Under the pieces are notes generated by a model that saw only the letters and a list, made by a program, of their open reading frames with translations, was not told the DNA's origin and did no database searches. A stretch of 64,000 nucleotides of DNA. It comes from Amycolatopsis eburnea (GTDB lineage Bacteria > Actinomycetota > Actinomycetes > Mycobacteriales > Pseudonocardiaceae). The stretch spans positions 744,001-808,000 of the forward strand of contig NZ_RSEC01000036.1 of the NCBI RefSeq assembly GCF_003937945.1. Reading direction: 5' to 3'. Positions 9,357-18,320 of the stretch are shown here, piece after piece. Within the stretch, counting starts at the first letter, position 1; every line of letters starts with the position of its first letter. The position numbers were made by a program, and so were the translations under genes.

Positions 9357-10925
9357 GTGGCCGTCCAGGAGTCCTTCGACTACGTCATCGTCGGCGCCGG
9401 CAGCGCGGGCTGCGTGCTCGCCAACCGCCTGACCGAAGACCCGTCGGCCCAGGTCCTGCTGCTCGAAGCCGGCGGCGAGGACACCGCGGACGAGGTCCAC
9501 ATCCCCGCCGCGTTCCCCTCGCTGTTCAAGACCAAGTGGGACTGGAACTACGAGACCGTCGAGCAGAAGCACACCGGCAAGACGTCCTACTGGCCGCGCG
9601 GCAAGCTGCTCGGCGGCTGCTCGTCGATCAACGCGATGATCTACATCCGCGGCAACCGCGCCGACTACGACGGCTGGCGCGATTCCCACGGCGCCGAGGG
9701 CTGGGGCTGGGACGACGTCCTGCCGTACTTCAAGCGCGCCGAGGGCAACCAGCGCCTCGGCGGGCCGCTGCACGGCACCGACGGCCCGCTGCACGTCGAG
9801 GACCGGCGGTTCACCCACGAGCTGTCACACGCCTGGGTGGACTCCGCGGTCGCGTGGGGCCTCAAGCGCACCGACGACTTCAACGGCGAGAGCCAGGAAG
9901 GCGCCGGCGTCTACCAGGTGACCTGCAAGAAGGGCCGCCGCTGGTCCACCGCGGACGCCTACCTGCGCCCGGCGCTCGAGCGGCCGAACCTCACCGTGAA
10001 GACGTGCTCGCCCGCGACCCGGATCGTCTTCGAGGGCACCCGCGCCGCCGGCGTGTCCTATTTGGACAACGGCGTCGAGCGCACCGCGCACGCGTCCACC
10101 GAGGTGCTCCTCTCCGGCGGCGCGGTGAACTCGCCGCAGCTGCTGATGGTCTCCGGTGTCGGGCCCGCGGAACACCTGCGCGAGCACGGCATCGACGTCG
10201 TCGCCGCGCTGCCCGGCGTCGGCGAGAACCTGCACGACCACCCGGCCTGCGGGATCATCTGGTCCACCCGCGGCACCACCGACCTGGTGGACGCGGCGAC
10301 CCCGCGCGGGCTCGTCCGCTACCAGCTGACCAAGCGCGGGCCGCTGGCGTCCAACATCGGCGAGGCGGGCGCGTTCTTCCCGACCGGGGACGGCCTGCCC
10401 GCGCCGGACATGCAGATCCACGTGGCGCCGACGTTGTTCTACGACAACGGGTTGCGCGAACCGACGGTCCCCGGGTTCACGTCGGCGGCGACGCTGGTGG
10501 ACGTCGCGAGCCGCGGCCGGCTGCGGCTGAAGTCGGCGAACCCGTTGTGGAAGCCGGAAATCGACCCGGCGTACTACGCGGAGCCGAAGGACATGGAGAC
10601 GATGATCGCCGGCCTGCGCGCGCTGATCGACATCGGGAAGTCGGGGCCGCTCAAGCGGTTCCTCGACCAGCCGTTCCTGCCCGCGCGGCACGACCTGAGC
10701 GATTCCGAGCTGGCCGACCACATCCGCGAGAACACGCAGACGCTCTACCACCCGGTCGGAACCTGCTCGATCGGCACGGTCGTCGACCCGCAGCTGCGGG
10801 TCAACGGCGTCGAGGGCCTGCGCGTGGTCGACGCGTCCGTGATGCCCGTGGTGCCGCGGGGCAACACGAACGCGCCGACCATCATGGTCGCGGAAAAGGC
10901 GGCGGACCTGATCCGGGGCCGCTAG
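9357..10925 (+). CDS. GMC-family FAD oxidoreductase (choline dehydrogenase-like)
   Basis: This is a 522-residue glucose-methanol-choline oxidoreductase that oxidises an alcohol with FAD. The ADP-binding motif VIVGAGSAGCVLANRL is at residues about 10-25. It is followed by PRGKLLGGCSSINAMIYIRG, the second GMC signature GGAVNSPQLLMVSGVGP, and the C-terminal active-site region LYHPVGTCSIG with NTNAPTIMVAEKAA. AGGAGG before the GTG at 9357 sets the start. The converging neighbour is an aldehyde dehydrogenase, so an alcohol-to-acid pair is likely. Choline to betaine is one possibility, but substrate is not readable and other primary alcohols fit equally well. Confidence 0.88.
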   Translation: MAVQESFDYVIVGAGSAGCVLANRLTEDPSAQVLLLEAGGEDTADEVHIPAAFPSLFKTKWDWNYETVEQKHTGKTSYWPRGKLLGGCSSINAMIYIRGNRADYDGWRDSHGAEGWGWDDVLPYFKRAEGNQRLGGPLHGTDGPLHVEDRRFTHELSHAWVDSAVAWGLKRTDDFNGESQEGAGVYQVTCKKGRRWSTADAYLRPALERPNLTVKTCSPATRIVFEGTRAAGVSYLDNGVERTAHASTEVLLSGGAVNSPQLLMVSGVGPAEHLREHGIDVVAALPGVGENLHDHPACGIIWSTRGTTDLVDAATPRGLVRYQLTKRGPLASNIGEAGAFFPTGDGLPAPDMQIHVAPTLFYDNGLREPTVPGFTSAATLVDVASRGRLRLKSANPLWKPEIDPAYYAEPKDMETMIAGLRALIDIGKSGPLKRFLDQPFLPARHDLSDSELADHIRENTQTLYHPVGTCSIGTVVDPQLRVNGVEGLRVVDASVMPVVPRGNTNAPTIMVAEKAADLIRGR

Positions 10926-12418
10926 CGCTTGCCGTGCAGGATGGTCACCAGCTTGGCGACCAGCGCGTCCGTCGATTCCTTGCGGCTGAACGACGTCAGC
11001 GTCAGCGGGGCGGTGAACCGCTGACGCGCGATCGCCTTCGTGCGGGCGAACTCGCGCAGCCCCTCCGGGCCGTGGATGCGGCCGAAGCCGGAGTCGCCGA
11101 CCCCGCCGAACGGCAGGGAAGCGATGCCCGCGAACGACAGCGGCGCGTTGATCGCCGTCATGCCCGTGCGCAGCTTCTCGGCCAGCTCGACGCCGCGGGA
11201 CTTCGAGAACACCGTCGAGCCCAGGCCGTACTTCGTGCTGTTCGCCAGCTCGACGGCTTCGTCCATGTCGCGGACCTTCGCGATCGTCACCGTCGGGCCG
11301 AAGGTCTCCTCGGTGACCGCCTCGGAGTCCTCCGGGACGTCGATTAGCACCGTCGGCTGGGCGTAGCGGTCGCCGACCGCGTCCTCGCCGCCGAGGACCG
11401 CCTTGCCGCCGCGGGCCAGCGCGTCCTGGATGTGGCGCTTGATCACGCCGAGCTGGGACGGCATGGTCACCGGCCCGTACTGCGCGGCCTCGTCCGACCC
11501 CGCGCGCACGTCCTTGGACTTCTCGACGACCTTCGCGACGAACGCGTCGTGCACCTTCTCGTGGACGTACACGCGCTCGACGCCGATGCAGGTCTGGCCG
11601 GAGTTGGAGAACGCGCCCCAGACCGTGGCGTCGGCGGCGGCGTCGAGGTCGGCGTCCGCGTCGACGAGCACCGGGTCCTTGCCGCCCGCCTCGATGACGA
11701 CCGGGGTGAGCGTCTCGGCGGCCGCGGCCATGATGCGCTTGCCGGTGGCGGTCGAGCCGGTGAACGCGATCTTGTCGACGCCGGCGCCGACCAGCGCCGC
11801 GCCGGTCTCGCCGAAGCCGGTGATCAGCTGCAGCACCGGCTGCTCCGGGACGATCTCGGCGAACGCGTCGACCAGCCACTTCCCGACGCCGGGGGTGTAC
11901 TCGCTGGGCTTGAAGACGACGGCGTTGCCCGCCGCGAGCGCGTACGCGATGGAGCCGAGCGGGGTGAACACCGGGTAGTTCCACGGGCCGATCACGCCGA
12001 CCACGCCGAGCGGCTGGTACTCGACGGTGGCGGCCTGGTTCGACATCAGCAGCCCGGCCGAGCGCTTCTGCTTGCCGAGGATCTTCTTCGCGTGCTTGCC
12101 CGCCCAGGCGATGTGCTCGATGGCCAGGACGCTCTCGAGCTGCGCGTCGACGATCGGCTTGCCCGTCTCGTCGCGGACCACCTGGCACAGCTGCGGCAGC
12201 CGCCGCGTCAGCACGCCCTTCCAGCTCCTCAGCCGCTCCGCGCGCCCGGCGAAGCCGAGCCCTTCCCACCACTGGGCGGCGACGCGCGCCCGCTCGACGG
12301 CGGCCTTGACGTCTTCCGCCGTGTGGATCGGGTAAGTTCCGACCACCTCGTCGGTCGCCGGGCTGAGCGAGTCGAAGGTTTCGCCGACCGACGTCGGCTT
12401 CGGCTGGACGGCGGTCAT
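10922..12418 (-). CDS. NAD(P)-dependent aldehyde dehydrogenase
   Basis: This is a 498-residue aldehyde dehydrogenase superfamily enzyme oxidising an aldehyde to its acid. The visible motifs are GVIGPWNYPVFTP with the catalytic Asn, KPSEYTP for cofactor binding, FTGSTATGKRI of the Rossmann fold, VIEAGGKDP with the general-base Glu, and NSGQTCIGVERVYV with nucleophile Cys277. The usual ELGGK is changed to EAGGK, which is seen in some long-chain or aryl aldehyde branches. Its stop overlaps the stop of the converging GMC oxidoreductase by 4 bases (CTAG). The two are on opposite strands, so any joint role needs separate promoters. Confidence 0.88.
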   Translation of the reverse strand: MTAVQPKPTSVGETFDSLSPATDEVVGTYPIHTAEDVKAAVERARVAAQWWEGLGFAGRAERLRSWKGVLTRRLPQLCQVVRDETGKPIVDAQLESVLAIEHIAWAGKHAKKILGKQKRSAGLLMSNQAATVEYQPLGVVGVIGPWNYPVFTPLGSIAYALAAGNAVVFKPSEYTPGVGKWLVDAFAEIVPEQPVLQLITGFGETGAALVGAGVDKIAFTGSTATGKRIMAAAAETLTPVVIEAGGKDPVLVDADADLDAAADATVWGAFSNSGQTCIGVERVYVHEKVHDAFVAKVVEKSKDVRAGSDEAAQYGPVTMPSQLGVIKRHIQDALARGGKAVLGGEDAVGDRYAQPTVLIDVPEDSEAVTEETFGPTVTIAKVRDMDEAVELANSTKYGLGSTVFSKSRGVELAEKLRTGMTAINAPLSFAGIASLPFGGVGDSGFGRIHGPEGLREFARTKAIARQRFTAPLTLTSFSRKESTDALVAKLVTILHGKR

Positions 12419-12451
12419 CGGCGTCTCCCGTGGGTCGAGGTTCAGCCCAGG

Positions 12452-13591
12452 TTACGACGTTACTGACACTGTGCCAATAGCTCGCGCGGGCTTCACCACC
12501 AGCATTGCACCGGCGATCGCCGCGGCAAAGACACCGAAGAGCGGGGCGAGCCACAACGGCAGCACGCCGACCGCCAGCGAACCCAGCCCGAACCCGCACG
12601 CCTGCACGGTGAAGCTCAGCGAGAACCCCGCTGACCTGCGGTTCTTCGGCAGCAGACGCTGGAGGTTGACCGACGTCGTGGCGACCAGCGGCCCGGTGCA
12701 CCCGCCGATGACCGCGATCGAGGCGATCAGCCCCGGCCAGCCGAGGTCGGCGGCGAGGGTGAGCCCGCCGGCGACGAACCCGGCGAGGAACAGCCGTGGG
12801 TCGCCGGTCTTGCCGCGCCACGCGTAGAGCGCGCTGCCCAGGATGCTCGCCCCGCTGAGCACGGCGATCACCACCGGCGCGGCCGTCTCCGGCGCGCCGA
12901 GGCGCTGCACCAGCGGCAGCGGCGCGACCTCGATCGTCGACAGCAGCAGCCCGACGGTGAACGCGCAGCACAGCCACGGCAGGTAGGTGAGAACGCCCGC
13001 GGGCGGGACGTCGTCCGCGGATTCCACCCGTTCGTGCTCACCCACGCGGCGCGGGACGAGTGCCGCGGCGGCCACGCACGCGACCGCCATGGCGGCGACC
13101 GGCACCACCGGGCCGGCCAGGTCGAGCAGCGCGACCAGCGCCGGGCCGCCGATCAGGACGCCTTCGAGGATCATCGCGTCGACGGAGATGGCGCGGGGCA
13201 GCAGCTCGTCGTCGACCGTGTCGGCCAGGAGCGTCCGGAAGCCGCCGGACAGCGCGCCGGCCGGGATCCCGGGGAGCAGGACGAGCGCGAGCAGCACCGG
13301 CGTCGGCGCCTCCGCGGCGGCGGCCAGCACGGCGAACCCGGCGGCGGTGAAGAGCAGCAACGCCGTGAGGCCGCGGGCCGGCCCGACGCGGTCGAGCAGC
13401 CGTCCGACCGGCACCGCACCGGCCATCTCGGCGACGACGAAGACCGACATGAGCACGCCACCCAGCCGGTACGACCCGGTCGTGGCCGTGGTGAGCAGGG
13501 TGAACGCGAGCGGCGCCATGGTCGCCGGGAGCCGGGCGAACTGCACGCCCGCCGACCAGCGCCAGTAGGCGCGATGGGTGAACAACGACAT
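12452..13591 (-). CDS. MFS transporter (exporter-like)
   Basis: This is a 379-residue major facilitator with about 12 hydrophobic segments. The motif between helices 2 and 3 reads GRLLDRVGPARG, close to the MFS motif A. The start MSLFTHRAYWRWSAGVQFARLPATMAP resembles the actinobacterial multidrug-exporter-like MFS group. The ATG at 13591 was chosen; an upstream in-frame Met at 13627 would run toward the divergent regulator. It is divergent from an ArsR-type repressor 61 bases away, an arrangement typical of an efflux pump under a dedicated regulator. The transported compound is unknown. Confidence 0.82.
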   Translation of the reverse strand: MSLFTHRAYWRWSAGVQFARLPATMAPLAFTLLTTATTGSYRLGGVLMSVFVVAEMAGAVPVGRLLDRVGPARGLTALLLFTAAGFAVLAAAAEAPTPVLLALVLLPGIPAGALSGGFRTLLADTVDDELLPRAISVDAMILEGVLIGGPALVALLDLAGPVVPVAAMAVACVAAAALVPRRVGEHERVESADDVPPAGVLTYLPWLCCAFTVGLLLSTIEVAPLPLVQRLGAPETAAPVVIAVLSGASILGSALYAWRGKTGDPRLFLAGFVAGGLTLAADLGWPGLIASIAVIGGCTGPLVATTSVNLQRLLPKNRRSAGFSLSFTVQACGFGLGSLAVGVLPLWLAPLFGVFAAAIAGAMLVVKPARAIGTVSVTS

Positions 13592-13652
13592 GACTGCACC
13601 CTCGTCGGCGGCATTCGTACGGCACACTGATTCGGGTGAGAGCGAATCCGCG

Positions 13653-14585
13653 ATGATCGAGCTCGTCCTGACCGCGGCCGGCAGCCAGCGCGTCCGGTTC
13701 GCGATTTCACCGCTGGAAGAGGTGCTGGGCGCCGTCCAGACGCTGCTCGGCGTCCGCGCGCACCCCGCGCACCCGCCGTGGCTGTCCGAGCTACCCGACG
13801 TGCCCGAGCTGGCCGCGGTGCTGGGCGCGCGGCACTACATCACCGAGTTCCTGAGCCCACCGCCCGCCGGCCCGGAGACGACGGCCGCGGCGCAGCTGCG
13901 TGCCGTGCGCGCGACCCCGCCGTCCCAGGTGGCGCTGGAGCTGGGGATGGTCGACGCGGACCTGTCGCTGTTGCCGGACGACCCGGCGACCGCGCGCGAC
14001 CTGCTCGCCGACCAGCTCGAGACGGTGTGGCACGCGCTGCTCGAACCGCAGTGGCCCCGCCTGCGCGAACTGCTGGCGGCGGACATCGCGTTCCGCACGC
14101 GGCAGCTGGGGTCGGGCGGCATCGCCGCGATGTTCTCGGAGCTGCACCCGCGCGTCCGGCTGTCGGGAACGTCGGTGCTGGTCGACGTCCGGGCCCGCGA
14201 ACGGCTGGAGATCGACTCGCGGGGGCTGCTGCTGATCCCGGCGGTGTTCGCGTGGCCGGGCGTGGGCGTGGTGACGGTGCCGCCGTGGCAGATTTCGGTG
14301 CTGTACCCGGCTCGCGGAGTCGCTTCGCTCTGGACGTCGGCGCCGGCGTTGCCGAACGCGCTGGCCGAGGTGCTCGGCCGGACCCGGGCGCTGTTGCTGG
14401 CGACGTTGGACCGTCCCGCGGCGACGACCGAGCTGGCATCGCGGCACGGCTTGGCCCCGGCAACGGTGTCGGCGCACTTGACGGCGTTGCGGGGCGCGGG
14501 ATTGCTGGCTTCGGAACGGCGGGGGCACCGGGTGCTGTACCGGCGGACGGAACTCGGGGACGCCTTGCTCGCGGGGAAGCTGTGA
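13653..14585 (+). CDS. ArsR-family winged-helix transcriptional regulator
   Basis: This is a 310-residue regulator. The first about 230 residues form an N-terminal sensing domain of the type seen in DUF5937-like actinobacterial regulators. The C-terminal 75 residues are an ArsR-type winged helix: ALLLATLDRPAATTELA, the recognition helix ATVSAHLTALRGAGLLA, and the wing RRGHRVLYRRTELG. No metal-binding Cys cluster is visible, so the ligand is probably organic. It is divergently transcribed from the MFS transporter and likely controls the shared 61-bp region. The ATG at 13653 was preferred to an upstream ATG at 13578, which lies within the MFS gene. Confidence 0.8.
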   Translation: MIELVLTAAGSQRVRFAISPLEEVLGAVQTLLGVRAHPAHPPWLSELPDVPELAAVLGARHYITEFLSPPPAGPETTAAAQLRAVRATPPSQVALELGMVDADLSLLPDDPATARDLLADQLETVWHALLEPQWPRLRELLAADIAFRTRQLGSGGIAAMFSELHPRVRLSGTSVLVDVRARERLEIDSRGLLLIPAVFAWPGVGVVTVPPWQISVLYPARGVASLWTSAPALPNALAEVLGRTRALLLATLDRPAATTELASRHGLAPATVSAHLTALRGAGLLASERRGHRVLYRRTELGDALLAGKL

Positions 14586-14637
14586 GCAACGGACAACAAG
14601 ACCTTCACGACTCTTCACTTAAAATAAATCATCTTAT

Positions 14638-14655
14638 CGAGCGGAAAACCGCTCG
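14638..14655. terminator. Short hairpin downstream of the ArsR-type regulator gene
   Basis: CGAGCGG, a four-base AAAA loop and CCGCTCG form a compact perfect 7-bp stem 53 bases after the regulator stop. Read on the plus strand no T-run follows. The DNA just before it (14618-14637) is markedly AT-rich for this genome, so a promoter or a degenerate terminator are both possible. Confidence 0.4.
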
Positions 14656-14820
14656 TGATCGGCTTCGAGGCGCTAGAGTCGCCAGTCTTCGACCGGCTCG
14701 TCCGGCCGAAGAGTTCCGTGATGTCCAGCAGAGGATGAGAATGATTCACAACGGTGGCGAAGGCGGAGACACGTAGTTCCGCCTGCAACAGCACAAAGAG
14801 GGCCCCGTCCCTCGGGCGAG

Positions 14821-15699
14821 CTACCTCGGCTTTTTGAGGTCAAGGCGCATCCCGACGCGCACCCGTGGCGGGATGTTCCTCACCACCAGGGAGACCTCGG
14901 TCGGCCCGACACCGTTGCGCCGGACCGCCAGCGTGTAGTCGTGCTCCCCCTTCACCAGTCCGATCGCGTCGCAAGCCACGTCGCTCCCCTCCGGTAGCTG
15001 CACGGCGTACTCCAAGTAGTCGGCGACACAAGCGAACGTCAACGCGAATTCGTCGGGCTGCCGGTCCCGCATCAGGGGAGCACACTTTCCCGGCCATTCC
15101 TTTTCGATCACCATGACGATTTCGTCACCACGCCTGGCGGGACTTCCGAAATGGGCGATGACTTCCAACCTGTCGTCATTCAGCCAGGTGGATGTCGCAT
15201 CGCGACGCGTGCCACCGATGCCGTCCACTTCCAGCGACTTGACGTTTATCTTCACTTTGCGGCGCGCCTTCTCGGACTGGTGCCAGCCCGCGCCGGTGCG
15301 AATGGCGAAGAAATCGAGCAGGTCGCATTCGACGACCGCCCTGACGGTGATCACCTCGCTCGCGTCGCCGTTGGCCCGCACCGCGGCGGACTCCACCCAG
15401 CTGGCGATCCGCCACGAGTGACCGTGCCGTTCCTTGAGGACGCTGCAGTAGTACTGGAGCAGCCGTCGGTCGAGTTCCGTTCGTGACCGCCATTCGACCC
15501 GGTTCGCGATCAGGAGGACGTACAAGCCGATCACCCCGAGGAGAACGGCGACGATTGCGCCCGCCTTTATCGCGGTATTCCCGAGCAATGCGCTGAGCAG
15601 CCCGCCGAAGGCCAGGATACCCAGCACGCCTTCCACCAGCCCCACAATGCCGGTGTAGACGACGTAGTCCCGGAGCCAGCCGAGGAAACTCTTGAGCAT
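14821..15699 (-). CDS. Hypothetical membrane-anchored protein
   Basis: This is a 292-residue protein of unrecognised family. Two hydrophobic stretches near the N-terminus (about 15-40 and 42-63, IVGLVEGVLGILAFGGLLSALL and AGAIVAVLLGVIGLYVLLI) should anchor it, leaving a cytoplasmic domain of about 225 residues. That domain has mixed charged beta-like segments (VITVRAVVECDLLDFF, RRKVKINVKSLEVDG, YTLAVRRNGVGPTEVSLVV). GAGGAG lies 11 bases before the ATG at 15699 and directly abuts a GTG at 15711, which favours the ATG. The gene and its flanks use more A and T than neighbours, so recent acquisition is possible. Confidence 0.65.
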   Translation of the reverse strand: MLKSFLGWLRDYVVYTGIVGLVEGVLGILAFGGLLSALLGNTAIKAGAIVAVLLGVIGLYVLLIANRVEWRSRTELDRRLLQYYCSVLKERHGHSWRIASWVESAAVRANGDASEVITVRAVVECDLLDFFAIRTGAGWHQSEKARRKVKINVKSLEVDGIGGTRRDATSTWLNDDRLEVIAHFGSPARRGDEIVMVIEKEWPGKCAPLMRDRQPDEFALTFACVADYLEYAVQLPEGSDVACDAIGLVKGEHDYTLAVRRNGVGPTEVSLVVRNIPPRVRVGMRLDLKKPR

Positions 15700-15952
15700 C
15701 TGGACGCCCACTCCTCACCGCGACGAGTGCCAGACACTCCAGAATAAGCCACCGAGACACAATTCGACGAAGTTGCTCCGTTCGGGGTGGACAGATCAAG
15801 GACATTTTTCGAAACAGAAACCGAGCGTCACCGACGACGCGGATTCCGGCTCAGCCGCCGGGCCGCGGCCGACGCCCGGCCACCGAGCGTGTTGGCGAGG
15901 TGACGACAAGCGGGACTAGGCTGGAATCGTCCACGTGCAAAGGAGAACATCG

Positions 15953-16588
15953 ATGCGTATCGTCCATTTCGGACACGCCTGCCTGCTGCTGGAGACCGGC
16001 TCCGAGCGGATCCTGATCGACCCCGGCGCGTTCTCCACCGGGTTCGAGGGCGAGCGGGAGCTGTCCGCCGTGCTGGTCACGCACCAGCACTTCGACCACC
16101 TCGACGTCGAGAAGCTGCCGAAGATCCTGGAAGCCAACCCGGAAGCGAAGCTGATCGTCGATCCCGGGTCCGCCGAAGCCGTCCAGAAGCTGGGGGTCCA
16201 GTTCGACGTAGCCAACGTCGGGGACGCCTTCGCGATCGGGGACACGTCCGTCAAGGCCGTCGGCGGGGAGCACGCCGTCATCCACTCGGACATCCCCGTC
16301 ATCCCGAACATCGGGTACGTCTTCGACGACGGCGCCTTCTTCCACCCCGGTGACTCGTTCTTCGTGCCGGAGCAGAAGATCGACGTGCTCGGGCTGCCGA
16401 CCGGCGCGCCGTGGCTGAAGGCCGGGGAAGCCGTCGACTACCTGCGGGCCGTCGCGCCGCGGGTGGCCGTGCCCATTCACGAAGCCGTGCTCGCGAACCC
16501 CGCCATGCACTACGGGCTGTTCGGCAACCTCGCGCCCGAAGGGACCGAGGTCAAGGTGCTCGAGCGGGCCGAGCCCGCGAAGTTCTGA
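15953..16588 (+). CDS. Metallo-beta-lactamase-fold hydrolase (UPF0173-like)
   Basis: This is a 211-residue metal-dependent hydrolase. It has the N-terminal MRIVHFGHACLLLETGSERILIDPG, the zinc-binding THQHFDHLD (HxHxDH), a third ligand region GGEHAVI, and PGDSFFVP with the bridging Asp. The C-terminal PIHEAVLANPAMHYG carries a further His. The size and the single domain match the uncharacterised L-ascorbate-6-phosphate-lactonase-like group. AAAGGAG upstream of the ATG at 15953 is a good ribosome binding site. The substrate is unknown. Confidence 0.85.
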   Translation: MRIVHFGHACLLLETGSERILIDPGAFSTGFEGERELSAVLVTHQHFDHLDVEKLPKILEANPEAKLIVDPGSAEAVQKLGVQFDVANVGDAFAIGDTSVKAVGGEHAVIHSDIPVIPNIGYVFDDGAFFHPGDSFFVPEQKIDVLGLPTGAPWLKAGEAVDYLRAVAPRVAVPIHEAVLANPAMHYGLFGNLAPEGTEVKVLERAEPAKF

Positions 16589-16593
16589 GCCGC

Positions 16594-16625
16594 GCGGCGT
16601 GCCGGTCACGACACCGGTACGCCGC
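16594..16625. terminator. Bidirectional terminator-like hairpin
   Basis: A 13-bp stem with one G-U pair (GCGGCGTGCCGGT at 16594-16606 against 16613-16625) encloses the loop CACGAC. It begins 5 bases after the hydrolase stop and overlaps the 3' end of the converging SDR gene. Confidence 0.65.
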
Positions 16626-17544
16626 ACAACTCGGCCGAGCCACGCCACAGCTCCTCCTCCCGCTCCTCGTCGTACGACTCCGGTGAAGACGGCACGACCC
16701 GGCCGCGGTCGAGGTACGCCCCGGACTCGCCCGGCCGAGCCGTCGTCATGGCCGCCGCCAGCTTGACTCCGGCCGCCTGCGGGCTGGTCGCGATGGGCGT
16801 CGCCCACAACAGCGGAAGCAACCACCGGAACCCGAAGCGCTGGATCGGGCCGGCGTCACGGGCGAGGCCCGTGCCCGGGACCAGCCCGGGGGTGTAGGCG
16901 TAGACGTCGAGCTCGGGGAACCGCCTCGCGAACGCGTGCACCAGGTACTGCACGCCGAGCTTGCTCGTCGAATAGGCCCGGCGCCCCGCGGTCACGGTTT
17001 CGGCTTCGGGGCCGGTGCCCGGCCGGGCGAGATCCCGGGTGCTCGTCCAGCGGGGCGCCGGAACGAGACCCAGGTTGTGCCGGAAGTCGCCGAAGTGCGA
17101 CTCACTGCCGGTGAGCACCACGCGCGCGCCCGCTTCGAACCGGTCGGCGAGCAGGCGGAGCAGCAGGTAGTTCGCCAGGACGTTGATCCCGAACGTGGCT
17201 TCGAAGCCATCCGCCGTCACCTTCGCGGCCGACGCCATCTGGACCCCCGCGTTGCCCAGGAAGCCCGCCAGCGGCGGGATTTCCCGCTCGTCCAGCATCG
17301 CCCGCACGGCTTCCGCCGCCGCGCGCACCTCCGCCAGGGAGCCGAGGTCGCACGACACCGGCCGGACGTTCGCGTTCCCCGTGCGCTCGGCCAGCTCCCG
17401 CGCGAGCCGGCGCCCGGCCTCCTCCCCGCGCACGACGACGAGCAGCAGCTGGTCAGGCCGGTCCCGCAGCAGCCGTTCGGCCGCGACCCGGCCGATGCCC
17501 CGGCTCGCACCGGTCATGAGCAGCGTCTTCGTCGCTTCGGTCAT
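16606..17544 (-). CDS. Short-chain dehydrogenase/reductase (retinol dehydrogenase-like)
   Basis: This is a 312-residue NAD(P)-dependent SDR. The cofactor motif TGASRGIGRVAAERL is at residues about 11-25, followed by SCDLGSLAEV, the structural FLGNAGVQMAS, and the catalytic pattern S-Y-K with LTGSESHFG and YSTSKLG. The length and the GNAGV motif resemble the WWOX/retinol dehydrogenase-like branch. Start ATG at 17544 has GGGGGAC just upstream. It is divergent from a TetR-type regulator with an 89-bp intergenic region full of short repeats, so it is the likely target of that regulator. Confidence 0.85.
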   Translation of the reverse strand: MTEATKTLLMTGASRGIGRVAAERLLRDRPDQLLLVVVRGEEAGRRLARELAERTGNANVRPVSCDLGSLAEVRAAAEAVRAMLDEREIPPLAGFLGNAGVQMASAAKVTADGFEATFGINVLANYLLLRLLADRFEAGARVVLTGSESHFGDFRHNLGLVPAPRWTSTRDLARPGTGPEAETVTAGRRAYSTSKLGVQYLVHAFARRFPELDVYAYTPGLVPGTGLARDAGPIQRFGFRWLLPLLWATPIATSPQAAGVKLAAAMTTARPGESGAYLDRGRVVPSSPESYDEEREEELWRGSAELCGVPVS

Positions 17545-17566
17545 CCCGTCCCCCTTCACTCGATCA

Positions 17567-17597
17567 GGTACTCGATTCGAACTGGTACTCGGTACCG
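17567..17597. promoter_or_regulatory. Probable TetR operator region
   Basis: Within the 89-bp divergent region between the SDR and TetR genes, GGTACTCG occurs twice (17567-17574 and 17584-17591), 17 bp apart start to start. A perfect palindrome TTCGAA at 17576-17581 lies between the copies, and CGGTACCG at 17590-17597 overlaps the second. Closely spaced dyads here are what a TetR dimer would need to control both genes. Confidence 0.5.
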
Positions 17598-17633
17598 TAG
17601 CGCACTCGATACCGGATCCGCTACCGTGGAGCC

Positions 17634-18284
17634 ATGAATCAACGCCCCTCGCTGCGGGAGCGGAAGCAGAAACAGGCTCGCGAGCAGATCGTGGAGGCCG
17701 CCTTCGAACTGTTCGCGGAGCGCGGCTTCGCCGAGGTCACGGTCACGGACATCGCGGAGCGCGCGGAGGTCGGGCGCACGACCTTCTTCCGGTACTTCGG
17801 CGACAAGCAGGAGGTGGTGTTCTCGGACGAGCAGCAGCTGCTGGACCACCTGGCGGAGCGACAGCGGGCCTTACCCGGCGAGGCACCGCAAAGCCTGCCG
17901 GCCGCACTGGAGCAGATCCGCGCCCTGGTGCTGGAGGTGTGCGGCGAGGCTACGACGGACGCCAAGCGCTACGAGATGCACCAGCGCCTGGTGGAGCAGA
18001 ACACGGAGCTCAAGGACCGCAGCGCGCGGAAGCTGCAACGGTTCGCCGAGCTGGGCGAAGCGATCCTGCTGGAGCGCGGCGCGCCCCGCGAGGTCGCGGT
18101 ACTGGCGGCGCAGATCGCCGTGGCCTGCTACCAGGCGGGCAACCGGCTGGCCGGGGCGGACGCACCCGCACTCGCCCCGGCGGTCGACGTGGCCTTCGGT
18201 CAGCTCGACGCGGTGCTCGACCCGAACCCGGTGCACGGATTCGGGAGCGAGGTCCGTCCTCCCTCGGGAGGCGGCGGTGTTTGA
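17634..18284 (+). CDS. TetR-family transcriptional regulator
   Basis: This is a 216-residue repressor-type regulator. The N-terminal helix-turn-helix spans about 12-60: IVEAAFELFAERGFAEVTVTDIAERAEVGRTTFFRYFGDKQEV read in parts, with the conserved TTFFRYF end. The remaining about 150 residues are a helical ligand-binding and dimer domain with no recognisable ligand signature. It is divergent from the SDR gene and probably represses it and itself through the repeats between them. Confidence 0.88.
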   Translation: MNQRPSLRERKQKQAREQIVEAAFELFAERGFAEVTVTDIAERAEVGRTTFFRYFGDKQEVVFSDEQQLLDHLAERQRALPGEAPQSLPAALEQIRALVLEVCGEATTDAKRYEMHQRLVEQNTELKDRSARKLQRFAELGEAILLERGAPREVAVLAAQIAVACYQAGNRLAGADAPALAPAVDVAFGQLDAVLDPNPVHGFGSEVRPPSGGGGV

Positions 18285-18320
18285 CAACTCCAGAGTGAGA
18301 AGCGATGTCCCGCGGGTCGT

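Noticed and set aside
9825..12977. 1050-codon minus-strand frame opposite the GMC gene and across the ALDH and MFS genes
   Set aside because: Low-complexity Arg/Ala/Gly translation, while three clear enzymes or transporters occupy the same DNA in other frames.
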